Part shown: one piece after another, positions 33,640-41,541 of the stretch
Layout of the letters: each line of letters starts with the position of its first letter
Position numbering within the stretch: position 1 is the first letter of the stretch
Assembly: GCF_002088975.1 (NCBI RefSeq)
Contig: NZ_NCST01000132.1
Span: 62,001-126,000, forward strand
Source: Henriciella aquimarina
Lineage (GTDB): Bacteria > Pseudomonadota > Alphaproteobacteria > Caulobacterales > Hyphomonadaceae
Reading direction: 5' to 3'
DNA length: 64,000 nucleotides
Notes under the pieces: model-generated
What the model was told of the DNA's origin: nothing
What the model saw: the letters and a program-made list of their open reading frames with translations, nothing else
The model's database searches: none
Position numbers and translations under genes: made by a program

Positions 33640-33698
33640 ATCCTTTTTTCCTTCCGGGCCATGGCGGCCCTTTTCAGCAAGTGCGGCTCGCCTGCCTC

Positions 33699-36383
33699 CT
33701 AGAAGCGCCGCTTCAACTCGAACGAAACAGCCGTTCCGATGTCGTAGACATCGACATCGATCCGGTCGCCGCCGCGTTCCTGATAAGCCTCGTATTCGTC
33801 ACCCAGCAGGTTCTTCAGCTTGAAGGTGAATTCGTAATCGCCACCGCGATAGCCAAAGCGCTGGTTCAGAACGAAGTCGACGGTCGTCGGCGGCTCCTCG
33901 ATCACGGCGGGGATGCCGAGCGACAATTCTTCGCCGGACCTGATCCGCTCGCTGGCGTGATTGATGAGGATGTTCGCCTCCCGCCCGGCTGCTTCATCGG
34001 TATAGACGAGCTGAAGGTTGAACAGATGCTGAGACTGGCCCTGCAGGCGGCGGCCATCCTCGATCTGGCCGGCGCCCGGCAGCAGGTTCGGCGTCGCCGT
34101 CGTGCCCACGAGCGCACTCGTGATCACACATTCGTCCGGGAACTGGGCACAGAAAGCATCCGAGCCGAGCCCAAGGTCTCTCGGGTTCCGGCCGGCCGTA
34201 ACCTCGGAATCGGACCAGGTGTAGTTCGCCTTCACCGTGACGTCGCGGTCCTGGAACCAGTCGAGCCCGAACATCGAATAGATCGGCAGGACCTGCTCAT
34301 ATTCGAGCTCGGCCCCGTAAAGCTCAGCACTCGGAACATTGATGAAGGTGGTGATGTCATCATCACCGATCCGGTCGTTCACTTCCTCGATCGGGCGGTC
34401 CATCTCCTTGTAGAAGATGCCAAGCGTGATGAACTGGTCGCGGGCGAAATAGTATTCGCCGCGCAGGTCATAGTTTTTGATGGCCGCATTCACCAGGAAC
34501 GGGTTACCCTGGAAGGTCACGTCCGTTTCGGTGTTGAGGAACTCGGTCGGGGCCAGTTCGCGGAATTGCGGCCGCGTGATGGTCTCGGAGAAACCACCCC
34601 GGATCTGGAGATCGTCAAACGGGTTCCAGGTGATCGTAACGGCCGGAAGCAGGTCGTACTCGTAATCGCAGCCCTCGCCCGGCTCATTGTCGATACAGGA
34701 CTCGTAAGGCGGAGAATTGTCTTCGACCGACAGAAGCCGCGTATCGATTGCCTCGATTGCCCGCTCATAACGGACACCGACAGCGCCGCGCAGGAACGGC
34801 GTGATCTGGGTGTCGAACCCGGCATAGCCGGCATCGACTTCCAGCGTGGCGACATACTGCTCAGGGAAGAGCCGCCCGCCGATGGACTGGGAATCCAGCA
34901 GCCCACGCGCATAGAGATCGGCGGCGAGATAGTCGATCCGTGTGCTGGAAATCGGAAGGCCGTCGAGCGAGAAGATGCGCGAGGTCGCGAGGCGGTCATT
35001 CTCGGTATAGGCATAACCGGCTTTCAGGTCCGTCTGGCAGAACAGGAAGCAGTCTCCGCCACGCTCCAGAGGCAGTTCGAGATCAATCCCGAGGTCGGTC
35101 GAGTCATCGTCGATGGTGCTGAAGGTGAAGGTCGTGTCTTCATCGTTCGACAGGGTCTGGAAGCCTTCGCCCGTATCCTGATAGGTGATCGAGAACTGAT
35201 ACGGCGCATTGCGCTGCGCCTCCGAATAGGAGGCCCGCCAGGAAACGCTCAGATCCATCAGTGACGGGAAGAAGTGCTCGCCGGAAAGTTGCGTCGTCCA
35301 GAGCTGGCGCTCGATCCATTCGAGATTGTCCTGGCGCTGCAGGTTGCCTTCGATGCTGACACCCTGCGTGGTGCGCGCCTCCTTGTCGGTGGACCGCGTG
35401 ATCAGCGCGGTGCCGCGGATCTCGTGATTGGAGAACAGGTCGAAGCCGACGGTCGCGAAGCCGTTGACGCCGATATTGTTCTCCGTGGAATTGAAATCAT
35501 TGTCGGTCCGCACCGAAAGCCCGCCATCGGCGGCAGAGTTCGCCAGCCCGCGCGTACCCTGTTTCGTCGCCCAGGAATTGGAATAGGACGCAGAGGCCAG
35601 CACACCCATGGAGATGTCATTGCTCAGGTCATAGCGCTGGCCACCGGTCGCATCGATGGAGAAGTCGGGCCCGACCGTGCCTTCCTGCATGATCAGCAGG
35701 GAGGAGTCGTTCGTCAGGCTTCGGGCGAAATCGGCATCGGGCTCGCCATCCTCCGGCAGGCGCGGCGGGGTGCGCACATTGTCGGAAACGCCGAGAAAAT
35801 CGAGGTCGCCACCATCATAAAGCAGGCCGTCCTGGAAAGTCGCTTCGGAATTGCCACCGACAGAGGCCGACACTTCGAAGAAGGCTTCGTCCGGCACCGT
35901 CTTGGTGCGGATATCGACAAGACCGCCACCGAATTCCGCCGGCAGTTCCGGCGAGAAGGTTTTCTGGACCAGAATGCTTTCCAGAACAGATGTCGGGAAA
36001 AGATCGAGCGGCGCGACCCGGCGGAGCGGCTCGGGGCTCGGCAGCGGGGAGCCGTTCAGCGTCGCGCCGGAATAGCGCTCGTTCAGGCCGCGAACATATA
36101 CGAAGCGGGCATCTTCCGAGGTCGAGATCCCGGCCACCCGCGAAAGCGCGGAAGCGGCGTCCGCATCCCCGGAGATCTGGAAGTCATTAGCGTCGATGAG
36201 GCTCGAGACCTCCGATGTCGAACGCTTTTCGTCCGGAATGAACTGGCCGCGCACGACCACGCTTTCCTGGCGAAGCTCTTCGCCCTGATCGTCAGAAGAT
36301 TCCTGGGCGGTTACGGGCGAAAGGCAGGCCAGCGATGCGCCCGTCAGCAACGCCAAGCGAAAATAGGTGGCAGGTTTCAACAT
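33699..36383 (-). CDS. TonB-dependent outer-membrane receptor
   Basis: 894 residues. A signal peptide (cleavage after VTA-QE) leads to a plug domain (VVVRGQFIPDEKRSTSEVSSLI, ALSRVAGISTSEDARFVYVRGLNERYSG, VQKTFSPELPAEFGGGLVDI) and a 22-strand-type barrel ending in a terminal Phe (ELKRRF). The GLNERYS plug and long extracellular loops resemble receptors found beside large surface lipoproteins. The ligand is unknown. GGGGGAAATC precedes the ATG. It lies between the ElpS-like gene and the T2SS operon, all on one strand. Confidence 0.93.
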   Translation of the reverse strand: MLKPATYFRLALLTGASLACLSPVTAQESSDDQGEELRQESVVVRGQFIPDEKRSTSEVSSLIDANDFQISGDADAASALSRVAGISTSEDARFVYVRGLNERYSGATLNGSPLPSPEPLRRVAPLDLFPTSVLESILVQKTFSPELPAEFGGGLVDIRTKTVPDEAFFEVSASVGGNSEATFQDGLLYDGGDLDFLGVSDNVRTPPRLPEDGEPDADFARSLTNDSSLLIMQEGTVGPDFSIDATGGQRYDLSNDISMGVLASASYSNSWATKQGTRGLANSAADGGLSVRTDNDFNSTENNIGVNGFATVGFDLFSNHEIRGTALITRSTDKEARTTQGVSIEGNLQRQDNLEWIERQLWTTQLSGEHFFPSLMDLSVSWRASYSEAQRNAPYQFSITYQDTGEGFQTLSNDEDTTFTFSTIDDDSTDLGIDLELPLERGGDCFLFCQTDLKAGYAYTENDRLATSRIFSLDGLPISSTRIDYLAADLYARGLLDSQSIGGRLFPEQYVATLEVDAGYAGFDTQITPFLRGAVGVRYERAIEAIDTRLLSVEDNSPPYESCIDNEPGEGCDYEYDLLPAVTITWNPFDDLQIRGGFSETITRPQFRELAPTEFLNTETDVTFQGNPFLVNAAIKNYDLRGEYYFARDQFITLGIFYKEMDRPIEEVNDRIGDDDITTFINVPSAELYGAELEYEQVLPIYSMFGLDWFQDRDVTVKANYTWSDSEVTAGRNPRDLGLGSDAFCAQFPDECVITSALVGTTATPNLLPGAGQIEDGRRLQGQSQHLFNLQLVYTDEAAGREANILINHASERIRSGEELSLGIPAVIEEPPTTVDFVLNQRFGYRGGDYEFTFKLKNLLGDEYEAYQERGGDRIDVDVYDIGTAVSFELKRRF

Positions 36384-36429
36384 GATTTCCCCCTGGGAGG
36401 AGAGGAGTCACCTCCTCTGCAATGTCTGT

Positions 36430-36470
36430 AAAAGATGAAGCAGAGCGACCCCGTTCGGGACCGCTCTGCT
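36430..36470 (-). terminator. Hairpin after the ElpS-like gene
   Basis: Nine-base arms AGCAGAGCG and CGCTCTGCT, with an inner CCCG/CGGG stem, followed on the minus strand by TTCATCTTTT. It probably ends or attenuates the ElpS-like transcript before the TonB receptor gene. Confidence 0.75.
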
Positions 36471-36488
36471 CTGAACTGTCAGCGGTCC

Positions 36489-39371
36489 TTAGTTGCTCGT
36501 GGCGTCTCCGGAGAGATCGACCGTCCAGCCAAGGAACCAGTCATCGTTGGCGTCCTCGACAGCGCCGACATAGGTGGTCGCTTCGAGCTCGCCCGTGCTG
36601 GAGACGTCGAAGACCGGAATGTCTTCGGATGCCCCCGGGACGACCCCGGTCGCACCATCGACGAAGGAGAAGCCGGTCAGGCTGTTCGTGCCGGTGACAA
36701 TGTTGGCACCTGCCGGGAAGTCCGGCACACCAAGGCTCGCATCGCTCGGATTGTCGCCGTCGTCCTCGAAGTTCTGGGTATTATCCAGGAACAGCGAGGC
36801 GATAACGAAATCGCCATTGTCATAGTTCGTGAAGGTCTCATCGGTGTCGACATCGAGGCCAACCGACCAGTCAACGATGATGCCGTTGGCAATCGTGCCG
36901 GACATGCCGCGGCGGAACAGGGCGCCCTGCTGGGTTGCCGGCTCACCCGAATTGATCAGGGTGAAGTTCGAGACGCTCGGCGCGGACACAGGCGTCTTCG
37001 ACGGTGCGCCTTCGCGGTTGTCAGCTTCGATGCCGCGCGGATCGCCCGACATGCTGCCATTCGTGCCCTGAACGCCCGGATAGGCGATCGCATATTGCAG
37101 CGAGCCTCTCCAGCCATCGGTCCAGTCGATGCTGTCGTCACCGACGCCCGTCACGACCACGTGATCGGCCGAAACCGTGCCGCCGAACCATTCGATGCCG
37201 TCATCGAGATTGTTGGCGACCTGGATGTGGCTGACTTCCGTGCCGGAGCCGACGCCCTGGAAGGCGATGCCGTTTAGCTCGTCATCATTGGTGAGCCGGA
37301 TGCCGGCATACTGGACGCGCGTATAGAGCAGACGGCCGCTATTATCGGTGTCGTCACCCCCGCCAAAGAGGCCGGAAGCGCCCTCACCCTGCTTCTCGCA
37401 GTCAACCGTGCCGCCCGTGGCACTGCCATCGATACAGGCATTGATGCCGGCGCGGCCATTGATGACCAGACCGCCCCATTGGCCCTTCAGGCTGTCGGTT
37501 GCCGTGGTGCTGCCGTCGACGACACCCTTGGAGGTGAAGACGACGGGCGCATTGGCCGTCCCGTTGGTCACAAGACGCGACCCGCGGGCCACGATGAGGT
37601 AATCGTCGTCGCCTTCGGCAACAACGGTCACACCCGGCTCGATGGTCAGGGTCGCAGAGGCCCCGCCGGCCAGCGGGTTCGCCGGATCGGCGCCGAGGTC
37701 GGACCCGACGACAACCGTGCCATCAAGCTCGTAGATCAGCTCGTCGCCATTCGCGAGCGTGAGATCGTCCTGAAGCTCGCCGCCCGGAACCAGGCAGAGC
37801 GTCTTGCCGTCAAGCGTGCCGTCCTCGGTCGTACCGTCCGGGCACCCCGCCGGCGGGAAGAGCGTGCCCGGCTGGGCAAAGAGCGCCCAGTTCGCGGAGA
37901 CGGTTTCAGACGGGCCGAACGCGCCGATATAGGTCGTTGCTTCGAGCTCACCGGCGCCCGAAACGTCAAAGACCGGGACATCAAGCTCTTCCTGCCCCGG
38001 GAAGTAACGGTCGCTCAGCGAGTTGTTGCCCGCGACGATGTCGTTGCTGGCAGCGACGCTGGACAGGTTGTTGTCGATATCGTCCTGATCGTCGGCGAAG
38101 GTCTGATCGGCATCGATGAAAAGCGAAGCCACCGTCAGGTCCGTGCCGAGCCCGGCATAGGTTTCGTCACCGTCGATATCGAGACCCGGCGTATAGCCAC
38201 CGGCCACGATACCGTTGACGACGAGGCCCTGCATGCCCCGGCGAAGCAGGATGCCCTGCTGGTTGCCGTCGGAGCCGATGAGCGTGAAGTTGGACACGTT
38301 CGGCGAGGAAACCGGCATGGCCGTCGGGTTGCCTTCGCGGCTGTCGGCCTCGATGCCACGCGGATCGCCCGAAGTCGGGACATCGGAATTCACAACAGCG
38401 AATTGCAGGCTGCCCTGCCAGCCATCCGTCCAGTCGAGCGAGTCGTCGCCAGCACCGGTGATCACGACGTATTTCGCGCTGACCGTGCCGCCGAACCACT
38501 CGATGCCATCATCAAGGTTGTTGTGAACCTGGACGTGATCGACATTGGTGGCCGAGCCGACACCCTGGAAGGCGATGCCGTTCAGCTCGTCATCCGTGGT
38601 CAGACGGGCGCCAGCATATTCAACACTCAAATAGCTGATCGAGCCTGAGTTGTCGCCGGCATCGCCGCCACCGAAGAGACCGGAGGCGCCTTCACCCTGC
38701 TTTTCACAGTCGGCCGTACCGCCCGTGGCGCTACCGTCGATACAGGCATTGATCGGGGCGTAACCATTGATGATCAGGCCGCCCCACTGGGCCTGCGTGC
38801 CGTTCTCGATGATCGAGGAGTTGGTGTTGTCATCGTTGATGGCTGCGCGCGCGGTCATCCGGACCGGGGCGCTTTCGCTGCCGTTCACCTGGATCTGCGA
38901 ACCGCGATTGATGACGAGATAGTCGTCAGAGCCGTCGCCGGTGCCGTCGGCTGCCGCCCCGTACAGGACCGCGCCTTCGTTCAGGGTCAGCGTTGCCGAC
39001 GTGCCGTCATCTTCACCAACGAACACTGCGCCGCGGATGGCGACGGTTACACCGGCCGGAATTGTCACATCGGTGGTCAGGATCGTCTGATCGGCGCCTT
39101 CATCCCCCAGCGCACACACGTCGACGCTCGAAAAGCCTTCGGACGCAATCGCGTCGAACGTGGCCTCGGCGGTGCCGGTCGGGCAGCCGGCCGACGGAAT
39201 CAGGTCGATCGTCGAGGAAGCCGGCGGTGGCGGCGGTGGCGGCGGCGGTGGCGGTGAACTCGGCGGGCTTCCTGCGCCCGGGGAGGAAATGTCTGTGTCG
39301 GAACAGCCAACGATTGCAAGTGCTGCAGCGCTGGCGAGGAAAACGAGACGCAGGCTTTTCGCCGTCTTCAT
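36489..39371 (-). CDS. ElpS-like large surface lipoprotein with two internal repeats
   Basis: 960 residues from the ATG at 39371, chosen because GAAGGGGG lies six bases upstream; an earlier start adds 11 residues before a normal signal. Lipobox IVGC gives Cys23. After a Pro-rich spacer (11 prolines in a row) come two copies of a roughly 430-residue unit, each with QWGGL(I/V)INGxxxINACIDGSATGG, ADCEKQGEGASGLFGGGD-like, LDDGIEWFGGTV and DPRGIEAD. It has the look of a beta-helix or beta-rich surface protein. In Caulobacter crescentus the phosphate-starvation lipoprotein ElpS is encoded beside a 12-gene T2SS and is released in a T2SS-dependent way; I infer homology from this context and architecture. 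Confidence 0.75.
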   Translation of the reverse strand: MKTAKSLRLVFLASAAALAIVGCSDTDISSPGAGSPPSSPPPPPPPPPPPASSTIDLIPSAGCPTGTAEATFDAIASEGFSSVDVCALGDEGADQTILTTDVTIPAGVTVAIRGAVFVGEDDGTSATLTLNEGAVLYGAAADGTGDGSDDYLVINRGSQIQVNGSESAPVRMTARAAINDDNTNSSIIENGTQAQWGGLIINGYAPINACIDGSATGGTADCEKQGEGASGLFGGGDAGDNSGSISYLSVEYAGARLTTDDELNGIAFQGVGSATNVDHVQVHNNLDDGIEWFGGTVSAKYVVITGAGDDSLDWTDGWQGSLQFAVVNSDVPTSGDPRGIEADSREGNPTAMPVSSPNVSNFTLIGSDGNQQGILLRRGMQGLVVNGIVAGGYTPGLDIDGDETYAGLGTDLTVASLFIDADQTFADDQDDIDNNLSSVAASNDIVAGNNSLSDRYFPGQEELDVPVFDVSGAGELEATTYIGAFGPSETVSANWALFAQPGTLFPPAGCPDGTTEDGTLDGKTLCLVPGGELQDDLTLANGDELIYELDGTVVVGSDLGADPANPLAGGASATLTIEPGVTVVAEGDDDYLIVARGSRLVTNGTANAPVVFTSKGVVDGSTTATDSLKGQWGGLVINGRAGINACIDGSATGGTVDCEKQGEGASGLFGGGDDTDNSGRLLYTRVQYAGIRLTNDDELNGIAFQGVGSGTEVSHIQVANNLDDGIEWFGGTVSADHVVVTGVGDDSIDWTDGWRGSLQYAIAYPGVQGTNGSMSGDPRGIEADNREGAPSKTPVSAPSVSNFTLINSGEPATQQGALFRRGMSGTIANGIIVDWSVGLDVDTDETFTNYDNGDFVIASLFLDNTQNFEDDGDNPSDASLGVPDFPAGANIVTGTNSLTGFSFVDGATGVVPGASEDIPVFDVSSTGELEATTYVGAVEDANDDWFLGWTVDLSGDATSN
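36600..37640 (-). repeat. Intragenic duplication, copy 2 (C-terminal unit)
   Basis: Encodes the second unit of the ElpS-like protein. It matches the copy at 37950-38930 at protein and DNA level; for example the stretch coding for CIDGSATGG and EGASGLFGGGD differs only at scattered codon positions. Boundaries are approximate. Confidence 0.8.
37950..38930 (-). repeat. Intragenic duplication, copy 1 (N-terminal unit)
   Basis: Encodes the first unit of the ElpS-like protein, in the same orientation as copy 2. The conserved blocks come in the same order in both: RGS, QWGGLIING, CIDGSATGG, EGASGLFGGGD, DDELNGIAFQGVGS, NNLDDGIEWFGGT, SGDPRGIEAD, LRRGM. Boundaries are approximate. Confidence 0.8.
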
Positions 39372-39765
39372 AATAGCCCCCTTCGGCTTTTTGATACATC
39401 GCAAGAGCGGAAATCGAACGCCGACTCCCTGGCTCGCCGGGGCTATCGCACAGCCGCTTAACAGTATTGCGACATCACAAAACCTTCACAATGCTTGTCA
39501 TAAATATGTAATATTTGTTTTCGAAGTGTCGTGATGGATCGACCGAAGTTTACATGACACTATACAGAATTCATCGTAATCATTTGATAGTAATCATATG
39601 CCGAAGTTGCCCTATTCTCCGTTAGCGGAGCGAGGGCGTGCCCCAAGGAGGGTGCGCCAAAATTATCCGGTAAAAACAGCCACCTCAGGCATGGACGCGG
39701 CAGGAAAGCCACACTTCATCCAGATTGAAAAGAATCTTGGATAAATCACTATCATTAAACGAAGA
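39372..39765. promoter_or_regulatory. AT-rich control region upstream of the ElpS-like gene
   Basis: This 394-bp stretch carries no gene I can support and is markedly more AT-rich than its surroundings, especially 39470-39605. It contains a Pho-box-like motif (39495-39512), a direct repeat GTAATCAT at 39576 and 39590, and an ATGACA element at 39554. It is the natural place for the promoter of the ElpS-like gene. I cannot place -35 and -10 boxes with confidence. Confidence 0.6.
39495..39512 (+). promoter_or_regulatory. Pho-box-like element
   Basis: TTGTCAT, spacer AAAT, ATGTAAT: 11 of 14 bases of the two CTGTCAT half-sites match and the 4-base AAAT spacer is exact for the PhoB box. It is 124 bases before the ElpS-like start. 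The orientation is opposite to that gene, which weakens the case. Confidence 0.35.
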
Positions 39766-39803
39766 AAGCCGCCCGCGGGGGCAAATCCCGGCACAGGCGG
39801 CTT
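39766..39803 (-). terminator. Hairpin after the PD40 lipoprotein gene
   Basis: Eight-base arms AAGCCGCC and GGCGGCTT with a 22-base loop, followed on the minus strand by TCTTCGTTT. A plausible terminator separating the PD40 gene from the ElpS-like gene. Confidence 0.6.
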
Positions 39804-39844
39804 GATACGGAAGACGTTCAGCCTGCGCAGGCTCCTAAAGCGGG

Positions 39845-40729
39845 CTAGCTGCCTGCCTCCACAGTGCCGACGCCCTTCAGGGCAGCCTTCATGGAAATCA
39901 TCATCAGCTCGCCTTCTCTCGAGAAAAAGAACGTCGAGCCGTCCGCGCTGACACCGGCGCCAAAGTCGATGCCGGGCGTATTGACGGGCGCGCCGAGGTT
40001 CTGCGGCATTTGCCATATGCCGGCTTCATCGCGCGTCGCCGTCCAGATATCGACGATGCCGAGCTTCGGCTTGCGGTGGCTATAGAAGAAGATCCGCTGA
40101 CCGTCCGGCGTTACGGCAATATGGGCCTCGGCCCTGATATGATTGAAGCCCTCGGGCATCATGGAGATGGTCCACTCACCCGTCTCTTCATCCAGGGTGG
40201 CTTCAAAAATGTCATGCCCGCCGACACTGTCATAGCCATTGGAGGTGAAATAGAGACGGCCCTCCTTGTCCATGGCCGGGTTAAGCTCATCGGCGCCGGT
40301 ATTGATCGCTTCCGGCAGAGGTTCGGGCGTGCCCCAGCCATCGCCATCGACGGCCACACGCCAGATATTGGCGTCTCTCTGACCGCGGTCGAACACCTCC
40401 TCATCGGAGGCATAATAGAGCATGCCATCCGCAAAGCTGAAGGATGGATTGGTAAGCTTGATGCGGTGCGGGAAATCGAGCTTTTCCGGCGCGCTCCAGC
40501 CACCATCGCCTTGCTTGCGCATTTCGAACAGGTTCGTGATATCGCCGTCTTCCTTGGCGAAGACGCGCACCGCCCCATCGGGCGACTCTGTCAGGCCATA
40601 AGCCCGCGTGAAGGCTGTCGGGGCCTCGGCGTCAGGCAGGACGGGTGTCGGCTCATCGGGCGGCGCAACCGCCTGCGAGCAAGCCGAAAGAACACATACC
40701 GAAAGGGCCAGCGCTCCAAGTTTCATCAC
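39845..40729 (-). CDS. PD40/TolB-like beta-propeller lipoprotein
   Basis: 294 residues. Lipobox LSAC, then repeats of the WD40-like PD40 type: NPSFSFADGMLYYASDE, ELNPAMDKEGRLYFTSNGY, AHIAVTPDGQRIFFYSH, GAGVSADGSTFFFSREG. Such propellers bind proteins or sugars at the outer membrane, often in OmpA-related or TolB-like assemblies. An in-frame Met one codon later is equally possible as start. A 22-base palindrome lies 60 bases upstream. It precedes the ElpS-like gene on the same strand, separated by a terminator. Confidence 0.85.
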   Translation of the reverse strand: MMKLGALALSVCVLSACSQAVAPPDEPTPVLPDAEAPTAFTRAYGLTESPDGAVRVFAKEDGDITNLFEMRKQGDGGWSAPEKLDFPHRIKLTNPSFSFADGMLYYASDEEVFDRGQRDANIWRVAVDGDGWGTPEPLPEAINTGADELNPAMDKEGRLYFTSNGYDSVGGHDIFEATLDEETGEWTISMMPEGFNHIRAEAHIAVTPDGQRIFFYSHRKPKLGIVDIWTATRDEAGIWQMPQNLGAPVNTPGIDFGAGVSADGSTFFFSREGELMMISMKAALKGVGTVEAGS

Positions 40730-40788
40730 AAACCTCCCAGAACCACGACAATCGGCGGGGTCTTACAGGTCTGTGATGACGGTTTTCT

Positions 40789-40810
40789 AACACCCACTGC
40801 AGTGGGTGTT
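40789..40810. promoter_or_regulatory. Perfect 22-base palindrome
   Basis: Two uninterrupted 11-base arms (AACACCCACTG and its complement CAGTGGGTGTT). It lies 60 bases before the PD40 gene and just after the terminator of the ferritin-like gene, so it may be an operator for a dimeric regulator. It could also add to the terminator. Confidence 0.5.
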
Positions 40811-40820
40811 GTTCGTCCGC

Positions 40821-40863
40821 ACAAAAACCGTCCGGCGGCTGCGGGGAAACCCGGCCACCGGAC
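40821..40863 (-). terminator. Rho-independent terminator after the ferritin-like gene
   Basis: Ten-base arms GTCCGGTGGC and GCCGCCGGAC (one G-T pair) with an inner CGGG/CCCG stem, followed on the minus strand by GGTTTTTGT. Confidence 0.82.
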
Positions 40864-40887
40864 GACTCATTCGATAGAAGATGCGTT

Positions 40888-41385
40888 CTAGTGCTGGGCG
40901 GCCTTGTTGACCGAGCCGAGCGCGATGCCGGTCATGTGGGCGTCGCCGCCCTCGGTCTCTTCCTTGCACTCGCGCAACTTGTCTGCATCGCTATCAAGCC
41001 CGAGACGTTCGGCAAACGCCACCACACAGCCATAACCGGCCATACCATAGTGCGCCATGCGCTGGTACTGGGTGATGATCATGGCGTCGCGGACATCATC
41101 GTCACCGAAATCTGCATCGAGAACGTGGGCCTTCACTTCCTTCACGAGGCCTTCCATACCCTTGCAGAATTCTGCGGTCGGCTTGGCATCGTGGGATTTG
41201 ACGATATTGCCGACAACCTCAATGCCCTGCTCGATGCCTTTCACGCCGCTGCCGAGCGCCTCTTTGAGTTCGCTCGATTTGGCGACATCCTGAAGCTTGC
41301 GCGTGGCATCAAGGGCCTGACGATTGGCGCTGTAGATGTCCTGCAACTGGTCGATATAAACGTCTTTCAATGACGACAAAGCCAT
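40888..41385 (-). CDS. DUF892 ferritin-like stress protein (YciE family)
   Basis: 165 residues, cytoplasmic, all helical. It starts LKDVYIDQLQDIYSANRQ and has IEQGIEVVGNIV, CKGMEGLVKE and QYQRMAHYGMAGY, the four-helix DUF892/YciE pattern with the diiron Glu and His positions. Family members are induced by osmotic and general stress; their reaction is not settled. AGGAGG is just upstream of the ATG, and a 15-base palindrome lies 19 bases before the start. Confidence 0.88.
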   Translation of the reverse strand: MALSSLKDVYIDQLQDIYSANRQALDATRKLQDVAKSSELKEALGSGVKGIEQGIEVVGNIVKSHDAKPTAEFCKGMEGLVKEVKAHVLDADFGDDDVRDAMIITQYQRMAHYGMAGYGCVVAFAERLGLDSDADKLRECKEETEGGDAHMTGIALGSVNKAAQH

Positions 41386-41403
41386 TCTGGCCTCCTTGCT
41401 TAA

Positions 41404-41418
41404 TGATCTGCCAGATCA
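41404..41418. promoter_or_regulatory. Short palindrome upstream of the ferritin-like gene
   Basis: TGATCTG, one base, CAGATCA: perfect 7-base arms, in the leader of the YciE-type gene. A possible repressor site. Confidence 0.35.
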
Positions 41419-41541
41419 ATGCCTGGCCCCGCGGTTCTGTTCCCGGATCCATCGCGTCGCGGCCTCTGTTTTGAGACACATCAAGGAACCCTCCCGCATG
41501 TTTGACAATTGCACTGTGACGGGAGGACAGGATCCGGACCC

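Noticed and set aside
33627-35264. A 545-codon open frame opposite the TonB receptor
   Set aside because: Antisense shadow with no domain and no start signal.
36600-38930. A CRISPR or mobile-element origin for the repeats at 36600-38930
   Set aside because: There are only two long in-frame copies inside one gene, with no spacers and no transposase; an internal duplication explains them.
41502-41530. A TTGACA box as promoter of the LigD-type gene
   Set aside because: No -10 element lies 16-18 bases downstream.
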